From the NCBI GenBank assembly GCA_947623455.1, contig OX392536.1, positions 32,803,465-32,867,464 of the forward strand: a stretch of DNA of 64,000 nucleotides, given 5' to 3'. The position numbers and the translations under genes are program-made. Origin of the DNA: Mimachlamys varia. Taxonomy: Eukaryota; Mollusca; Bivalvia; Pectinida; Pectinidae. How positions within the stretch are numbered: the first letter of the stretch is position 1; every line of letters starts with the position of its first letter. Positions 61,001 through 64,000 of this stretch are shown one piece after another. A model generated the notes under the pieces. That model did not search any database. It saw only the letters and a list, made by a program, of their open reading frames with translations, and was not told the origin of the DNA.

Positions 61001-64000
61001 ATGGAGATCATCATAGGTATCCGCTAATAGTTAAACAGGTCATTAACGGCAAAGCCAAGGAGACAATATCGTTACAATTGGTTCACAATTACACATTAAA
61101 CCGTGTTTTTTTATTTAAGGATTGTTTGTAGTTATGACATTCATTGGTGTGTATAATACATTGTCGCGCCTACATATAAAATAGTAAATACGTACATCAT
61201 TTGTAGGTAAGCCAATTTATGTAACACATCAACGAATATCCAAACTATGACAACAAATACTTATATTGAGCAACATTTTATGCTTATGACATCAACATCG
61301 AGATGATGTCATAATGTCCCGATGTATGTTATTTGGAAACAAGAATCATTTAGCACAGTAGATTCGTCTAGTATCTGTACAATGGAAATGTTAATATTGT
61401 TTAAAGTGTCACTTACAGTTTGGAGATGTTCTAGCAACTGCTGCAATTGACTGGATATTCGAGCCTTTTCTTCTTTAGTGTAATTTCTTCCGACCGAAAT
61501 GTATTGGAAGAAGTCTTCCTTCAGGTTTCTGAAACAGGGAAACAACATCATTGTTTTTTACTTCCAAAGATTTCGAGTTGAGTTTTTAATCGAGCAGAGG
61601 CAAGCTTATGACAATTATTTATCAATAAATTGCGTATGGATCAAAACGCTTAGGAGGACAAGTAAAGTAAATATGTGGCTTTCATTGAAAACTAATTATA
61701 TACGTAGTCGAAAGGCAGCAAGAAAATATGTCAACCAAAACGGCATTATTTTCCGTCTGATATCTATATAAAGTACACAGTAAATATAAATCAGACTGTG
61801 TCGTCATCAAATTTTCAGAAACAGCGACACTTTGAACAAAATAACACCAAGAGCAAATATTCCAGAAACTTAATTAAGTAATTAAGACAAAACTGCATTC
61901 ATGGACGTCACAATTATTTTCTTTCTCAAAATAGTCCAGTTATAATTGCCACTTCAATGAACAAGAAACACTTTAATAAAATGATTCCATGGTATATATT
62001 ACCTATTTAGGAATAAGGCCCAGCAAAGCTTCCACTGTTGGTATTGATAAGTGCTTTAACTGGTTCATTTATTCTATAACCCCCCTCATCGAATAAATAC
62101 ATGTATAGAGTATGGTATAAATAAGTAAGTTGGAACGTTTTGACACCATCCCCCGTTTGTATTATTTTCTATACTTTTTTTGATAAAAACAAAAAGAAGG
62201 TTGGGTTGTGCCGTGGATAAGCTTAGTAACTTGGTTATTATTTACATGAGAAAGATTTCTGTTATAATCGGTCATATAAATCAAATAAATTCAAACAGAT
62301 TATTACTCAAATTCCGAATTAGGATTATTTGCATTGGCAATAAATCCCGCCAGTCCACCTGTTCCCTTCATCACCAGCACCGGTAGTTCTGCTTTCAGTG
62401 CCAGGTCGATATATGTCAACGTTGACTCTTTTCCTCCTGCTAGAATTATCACCACTGGTGCAGAAAGTTGTTTATTTTCTTCTGTAATGACAATATATCA
62501 TATATAATTATATCTCTCACTGAGAGGAATGTAGTTTTATAATACACAAACCAGTCATGCGATGTCCCATAGATATTTTCATAATGTTAGTGTTAATATT
62601 TTATTGGAAAATAGATAAACTATTCATTAACTTAACATTGCAATTACAATTATATGCTGTGCCCTTACTTAAGGTGGAATTTCCTATGAAAATTATCGAT
62701 TATATAATATATTGAATACTTATTTTTCAATGCTAATGTCATAACATTTGTCACGAAAGTAATTATGCTTTCGAAACTTGTTCCTAGCAATGATATATTG
62801 ACGAAGAGAAAGTATCCCCTGCAAAACTTACCAAGGACAAATGTAAGTGAACTACTTGGTAACTAGGGAATTGACCGTTCGCATATGTCATTGGCTTTAG
62901 CGAGGATGTTAAACCCACGAGAAAGGCACCGTCATACTTTAGAATAGGAAACAATTGTTTTCCAAATGAATCAAACTGGACGAAACGGTATTACATCCTT
63001 CCAAGACTAATCAGTGACGCTAAGCACGGGTCTTCAAAGTGAAGTCTATGAGGCTAAGGAGGAATTAAAACCAGCCGAAAGAAATCCCAAACTCCAGATG
63101 AGGAGGCACACTAGCCTGTGGTACAATACATTTTGGAGTTTCTGATATATAATAATTTCAAAGATGTGCAATAGCCCTTTGATTAATTAAATTTCCTAGT
63201 TTTCAAATATTGATTTATGCGAACAACGTATTCACGCTACATCAATGTCGAAATAAGAGCGATTGGGTGGTTATTATACAGTAGTGTAACTTAAACGAAA
63301 CCGTTTTCACGAACTGTATGTTGACGCATTAAGCTTGAGAGGATTCTTTCAGCACACATTTTGTGGAATCGGAATAAACAAGGGCTGTACCTGCAGATGA
63401 TTCGTCTTCATTGAGCTCCATAAGTTTCTTTTCTATACGGTGCCGGTAGAGCATGACGTTTTCAATGTATTCCCCGACCTTGTCTTCAGTGTAGTACACG
63501 TGTTGATCGTGAGGAAAGTCTACAAACAAGTGGTAGCCCAGGCCGTGACACAGACGGGTGTTTCCCCGAGTCTTGATATCAGATCCCTTCTGTAGTCTCG
63601 AGCTGTTCTGTCAAATTAGATTGCTTTACTGTTAATTTGTTACGCAATACAAAATATAAAACCAAATAAATAAGAACTATGTTTTGTAATTAAACCAAAG
63701 TGAATTTTAGTAGACAAACGTTTGGAATGTTCGATTATAGACACAATGCTCAAAATTAGAAAAAGAAGAAAAAAATAAACCACCGAAAAATTGTCAAACA
63801 ATATAAAGGACAAATTCAGATGTACTTAATCAAAAAATTAAAATCATTTATAAAACACTTATAACACGCTGAGGATAGCATCAACATGACTTTAACAAAC
63901 CTTGAATGAATTCGGATCAGCCTTAAGCATGGGCTTGTCTTTTATGAGGTTCCAAGGTGACAGTCCGATGACAGGGACCTTGCGTTGCTTGTAGGACTGG
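48131..64000 (-). CDS. TRPM-like: TRPM-family cation channel gene, 21 coding exons, 5' end beyond window
   Basis: Exons were placed by reading GT/AG borders and phases on the minus strand; all phases agree and the joined frame is 1,275 codons plus stop. Residue numbers here start at the first full codon in the window. Residues 1-165 are the end of the SLOG/LSDAT domain (motif VIGLSPWNLI near residue 15; AGGKESTLTYID near 120). Residues 200-630 are the TRPM homology region (MSLAVEWNML; HLLIWAVIFLRPDIAKFAW). S1 is about 629-644, S2 657-670, S3 695-711, S4 720-740, S5 755-781, pore 788-809 (FYQPYWIVYGEVGLD), S6 829-854 (NVLLLNLLIAIF). The TRP helix follows (WRYNMYFLTYEY, 869 on). Known for the family: tetrameric plasma-membrane or organelle cation channels. 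The pore resembles the TRPM1/3/6/7 type rather than the FGQ type of TRPM2/8. No alpha-kinase or Nudix domain follows; the last exon codes a charged low-complexity tail. Ligand and selectivity cannot be told from sequence. Confidence 0.95.
49192..49600 (-). pseudogene. RT retroelement fragment (RT C-terminus plus 3' tail) in TRPM-like intron
   Basis: The minus strand from 49,600 to 49,390 contains GLMKTVSNFYGHRLSSIQKY, aligning with KTTGKFYAR of the copy at 5.7 kb. The nucleotide matches nearby (attcgagag...gaagact) are close. It is followed by a diverged copy of the shared 3' tail (TTTACTTGGATGTGACC near 49,275). It lies sense to the host gene in its last intron. Confidence 0.6.
50302..50326 (-). 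CDS. TRPM-like 25-bp microexon
   Basis: Bounded by a good acceptor (CTTACCAG|AAA) and a strong donor (AAGG|GTAAGT). With phase 2 in and phase 0 out it codes RNFSKRSLR. It is the only segment I found that joins the exon at 50668-50785 to the long frame of the last exon. Direct splicing without it would hit a stop after about 23 codons. Confidence 0.78.
50668..50785 (-). CDS. TRPM-like exon, C-terminal helix
   Basis: Acceptor CATTTTAG|ACA, donor ACCCG|GTAATT; phase 1 in, phase 2 out. Codes a charged helix (QTEERKNMFQKELKESQTSL) in the place where TRPM proteins have the coiled coil used for tetramer assembly. The coiled-coil call is an inference. Confidence 0.85.
51042..51238 (-). CDS. TRPM-like exon, TRP helix
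   Basis: Acceptor ATTACAG|CAA, donor TACTG|GTAAGT; phase 2 in, phase 1 out. Codes SNIYNVIFEKTAAIWRYNMY (TRP helix; Trp at residue 869) and then FVPPFSIIVHIAAFLRFIF, matching the TRPM block PPP-(L/F)-x-(I/V)-(I/L)-x-H. A cysteine cluster (CCGC) follows. Confidence 0.95.
51325..51755. repeat. Diverged segmental duplication in TRPM-like intron
   Basis: 51,325-51,490 and 51,595-51,755 share AGTGAAATTGCTTTGA / AGTGAAATTACTTTGA, ACCAGTTTACACAGATAAA / GCCAGTTTACACAGTTAAA and ATTGGAAATACAT / ATTTGAAATACAT in the same order. The second copy ends about 12 bp from the exon at 51768-51894. Between them is a small palindrome (CTCTCTATACTGTC ... GGCAGTACAGAGAG). Confidence 0.6.
51768..51894 (-). CDS. TRPM-like exon, acidic outer pore and S6
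   Basis: Acceptor TCTTTCAG|ATG, donor TTCAG|GTAATT; phase 1 in, phase 2 out. It opens with DDSDCDDDARFC, six Asp in eight residues with two cysteines seven apart, in the outer pore loop. S6 follows (FLGIYILLSNVLLLNLLIAI), the clearest family signature in the gene. Confidence 0.97.
52601..52775 (-). CDS. TRPM-like exon, S5 and pore helix
   Basis: Acceptor TTACCTAG|ACG, donor GCAG|GTATAA; phase 0 in, phase 1 out. S5 is MLQFLLILLIFIVAYGTSSQ. The pore region is WDIIRDVFYQPYWIVYGEVG. The PYW-x-(I/V)-YGE arrangement is that of the TRPM1/3/6/7 group. Confidence 0.96.
52850..52995 (+). repeat. RT-element 3' tail fragment in TRPM-like intron
   Basis: Plus orientation, antisense to the host gene, between the exons at 52601-52775 and 53084-53329. 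It matches GCGCTTAC...GGACTTATTATCTTGTG and TTTTGCCCCTAGTTTT. Confidence 0.5.
53084..53329 (-). CDS. TRPM-like exon, S3, S4 and S4-S5 linker
   Basis: Acceptor TTTCCCCAG|GTA, donor ATG|GTAAGA; phase 0 in and out. S3 is near VESLNALLFVLGYCVHH and S4 near YSINLVIFQLKIFRAYVV. The S4-S5 linker LGPQVVMVKEM matches the near-invariant TRPM block (I/L)-G-P-(Y/K)-(V/I)-x-M-(I/V)-x-x-M. Confidence 0.95.
53468..53585. repeat. Short degenerate minisatellite, ~26-bp unit
   Basis: Four to five units of the type TTGTACGTACAAGATAAAA, with variants CGCACAGGATAA, in the intron between 53,330 and 54,172. Confidence 0.7.
54173..54304 (-). CDS. TRPM-like exon, S1 and S2
   Basis: Acceptor CTTGTCAG|CTG, donor ACT|GTAAGT; phase 0 in and out. 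S1 is LMYFVFLGMFVYMVLVDF. S2 is ESVCLAWILTLQVDEL, matching the TRPM pattern E-x-x-(L/C)-x-x-W-(I/V)-x-(T/S)-(L/F)-x-x-(E/D)-E. Confidence 0.93.
54492..54686 (-). CDS. TRPM-like exon, pre-S1 linker
   Basis: Acceptor CTCCCTAG|ATG, donor AAT|GTAAGT; phase 0 in and out. A hydrophobic stretch (MVLLQVMPVLVATPVM) is followed by a basic linker (GRKGGSSFAKRTFQKFK) and ends FKSPRTKFFYHN. This corresponds to the family's F-Y-x-A-P-x-x-K-F-x-x-(N/H) just before S1. Confidence 0.9.
55037..55114 (-). CDS. TRPM-like exon, pre-S1
   Basis: Acceptor CTTTTCAG|AAT, donor CGG|GTAATA; phase 0 in and out. Codes NFMAAQAVQKYMDDIWNGG. It matches the TRPM stretch F-(I/V)-A-H-x-(A/S)-(V/C)-Q-x-x-(L/M)-x-x-(I/V)-W-x-G. 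Confidence 0.93.
55613..55754 (-). CDS. TRPM-like exon, TRPM homology region
   Basis: Acceptor GTAACAG|GAT, donor ACG|GTAAAG; phase 2 in, phase 0 out. Codes MFEDLAIQLLNSCNVGDENL and SSVWGGLSALQMAASGN. In the family this is the A-x-x-L-(L/I) ... W-(G/x)-x-x-(S/T)-x-L-x-(L/M)-A region. Confidence 0.92.
56263..56409 (-). CDS. TRPM-like exon, TRPM homology region
   Basis: Acceptor TTTCCAG|GCC, donor AAAAA|GTACGT; phase 2 in and out. Codes PDIAKFAWRMLRQEPLQSAI, continuing the W-A-V-x-x-x-R block from the exon before and matching M-A-x-x-x-W-x-x-x-x-x-x-(A/P)-(L/M). Confidence 0.92.
56832..57815. mobile_element. Non-autonomous DNA element, ~984 bp, in TRPM-like intron
   Basis: The left end TACAGTTGTGGTATCGCACA ACG and right end CGTTGTGCGATCCAACAACT GTA are inverted repeats of about 23 bp. 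Both subterminal zones carry clusters of TCGTGC (ATCGTGCATACATCGTGC on the left; ATCGTGCATACACCGTTTGC on the right). A strong hairpin lies at 56,936-56,978 (ATCGTGCGTTTATGTGTGCG). No transposase frame is visible; superfamily and target-site duplication were not determined. Confidence 0.65.
57571..57651. repeat. Exact 40-bp tandem duplication
   Basis: TGGCGCGAAACCGTATATAT followed by TGTTAAACGATTTCTAAATT occurs twice in a row without change, inside the MITE-like element in a TRPM-like intron. The exactness means a recent event or an assembly artefact. Confidence 0.9.
58131..58411 (-). CDS. TRPM-like exon, TRPM homology region
   Basis: Acceptor TTTTTAG|GCT, donor TTAAG|GTAAAA; phase 0 in, phase 2 out. 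An acidic and Lys-rich segment (YLYSDEKKDDEVKAISK) is followed by YPYKHLLIWAVIFLR. The latter is the conserved TRPM block (D/E)-L-(F/L)-(L/I)-W-A-V-(L/I)-x-x-R. Confidence 0.93.
58506..58663 (-). CDS. TRPM-like exon, TRPM homology region
   Basis: Acceptor TTTTCAG|CTT, donor GAAAGG|GTAAGT; phase 1 in, phase 0 out. Codes DLFHETLLTAITTQDKRLDW, then VDFNNFISKNLQLLYER. The closing 'F-(L/I)-x-x-x-L-x-x-L-Y' pattern is usual in TRPM proteins. Confidence 0.88.
59048..59112. repeat. CA/TA-rich microsatellite
   Basis: Imperfect ACACACACACTTACACATAT and CAGGTACATGTACACGTATA in a TRPM-like intron. Confidence 0.7.
59235..59395 (-). repeat. RT-element 3' tail fragment in TRPM-like intron
   Basis: Minus orientation, sense to the host gene: CGTCAACAAAACCATAATCC, ATAGATTAAACTATGGGCAA, ACTCTTGTATAAATACAAGA, CCGGAAGATTAA. 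Confidence 0.6.
59490..59575 (-). CDS. TRPM-like exon, TRPM homology region
   Basis: Acceptor TTTCTAG|GTT, donor ACAG|GTCGTA (weak); phase 2 in, phase 1 out. Codes FYSKARFEWLRQYLFSD, corresponding to the family stretch A-L-x-x-x-(K/R)-x-(E/D)-F-V-(K/R)-L-(F/Y)-L. Both flanking phases match only this frame. Confidence 0.78.
60110..60403 (-). mobile_element. tRNA-derived SINE with core domain, in TRPM-like intron
   Basis: The minus strand begins GTGAGGCAAGTTGGTCTAGT, with box B GGGTTGCGAGTTCTAGTCC. The body contains TGCCGAAATGGCAGCACC and ACTCCCCAGGGAGTTGAGA and ends near ACCAGTCTGAGACCAC. This is a second SINE family, with a different head from the copies at 1 and 40 kb. The body may be one of the conserved central domains known in bivalve SINEs, but I could not check that. 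Confidence 0.65.
60423..60525 (-). CDS. TRPM-like exon with non-consensus donor
   Basis: Acceptor ATTTTAG|ATC; phase 1 in. Codes RLSKIMSLAVEWNMLQNEQV, matching the TRPM motif L-x-L-A-(L/V)-x-W-N-R. The frame of the next exon is kept only if the donor is GGTAT|GTTGTT (exon end 60423). A stronger donor 4 nt upstream, GATG|GTATGT (exon end 60427), shifts the frame to an early stop. A SINE begins about 19 nt beyond the donor, inside the intron. Confidence 0.8.
60715..60805 (-). CDS. TRPM-like exon, start of TRPM homology region
   Basis: Acceptor AATGACAG|GAT, donor TCAG|GTAATA; phase 0 in, phase 1 out. Codes DFNNKILTVLLNSSS, which matches the family pattern in which a short strand-helix ends in '(I/L)-x-x-(A/V)-L-L-(K/N)'. 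Confidence 0.83.
61417..61528 (-). CDS. TRPM-like exon, linker after SLOG domain
   Basis: Acceptor GTTTCAG|AAA, donor ACT|GTAAGT; phase 2 in, phase 0 out. Codes an acidic and Gln-rich helix (EEKARISSQLQQLLEHLQ). It is recognised by frame continuity and by family layout rather than by a strong motif. Confidence 0.82.
62307..62481 (-). CDS. TRPM-like exon, SLOG domain core
   Basis: Acceptor ATTACAG|AAG, donor TTTGA|GTAATA; phase 1 in, phase 2 out. Codes APVVIILAGGKESTLTYIDL and, after ten residues, PVLVMKGTGGLAGFI. These match the paired motifs of TRPM SLOG domains, V-V-x-G-G-x-x-T-(L/I) and P-V-V-(V/I)-x-(G/E)-G-(S/T)-G-x-A. The Asp that usually follows the last Ala (G-x-A-D) is Gly here. Confidence 0.9.
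63391..63607 (-). CDS. TRPM-like exon, SLOG domain
   Basis: Acceptor TTTGACAG|AAC, donor GCAG|GTACAG; phase 0 in, phase 1 out. Contains RLCHGLGYHLFVDFPHDQHV followed by a charged segment ending DESSA. In TRPM proteins this is where the long variable loop of the SLOG domain lies. Confidence 0.85.
63901..64000 (-). CDS. TRPM-like exon, SLOG domain (partial at window edge)
   Basis: Codes SYKQRKVPVIGLSPWNLIKD and onward to SFK. The IGLSPWNLI stretch matches the family motif IG(I/L)APWG-(V/I) of the N-terminal nucleotide-binding-like SLOG (LSDAT) domain of TRPM channels. The donor is AAG|GTTTGT, ending in phase 0. The exon continues past the right edge of the window, so its acceptor and the start codon are not visible. 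Confidence 0.88.

Noticed and set aside
62940..63060. A further hammerhead (GGACGAAAC and TAGCGTCACTGATTAGTC on opposite strands)
   Set aside because: The two core halves are on opposite strands and cannot form one ribozyme; no stem II is present.

Overview
This is a window from an animal nuclear genome, AT-rich, intron-rich and full of old transposon fragments. I infer a bivalve mollusc or other lophotrochozoan. The reasons are the spliced TRPM channel gene, tRNA-derived SINEs with the typical G-G-C-C-G-A-G-T-G-G box A, many foldback MITEs, and hammerhead-ribozyme repeats of the kind known from bivalves. The species cannot be fixed from sequence alone. There is no sign of prokaryotic organisation.

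Layout. From 1 to about 48,000 I find no host protein-coding gene. This part is intergenic or very long intronic DNA with transposon remnants. (i) One retroelement family is present in at least 12 fragments on both strands, all sharing one 3' tail; two copies (5,340-6,210 and 49,192-49,600) still carry decayed reverse transcriptase sequence upstream of that tail. (ii) A Penelope-like fragment at 20,633-21,130 has the C-terminal part of a GIY-YIG type ORF, inverted terminal arms and a decayed hammerhead motif. (iii) A second, retrozyme-like hammerhead repeat family has six fragments at 15.0, 17.0, 17.2, 38.2, 38.6 and 44.8 kb, including a partial tandem dimer with a 381-bp period. (iv) There are four SINEs. 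(v) There are several foldback MITEs. (vi) A 46-bp minisatellite at 13,985-14,755 is open in several frames on both strands.

From 48,131 to the right edge, on the minus strand, lies one multi-exon TRPM-family cation channel gene. I could place 21 coding exons with consistent phases. They add up to 1,275 codons plus stop, and the 5' end lies outside the window. The protein reads, in order: end of the N-terminal SLOG (LSDAT) domain, TRPM homology region, six membrane segments with a TRPM1/3/6/7-type pore, TRP helix, a helical segment predicted to be a coiled coil, a 25-bp microexon, and a long Lys/Ser/Glu-rich tail with neither the alpha-kinase nor the Nudix domain of the chanzymes. Its introns hold further copies of the same mobile elements.

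The most interesting material is the hammerhead-ribozyme DNA. It shows two different ribozyme families, several distinct ways of losing activity, and one copy whose 5' boundary falls at the predicted self-cleavage site.
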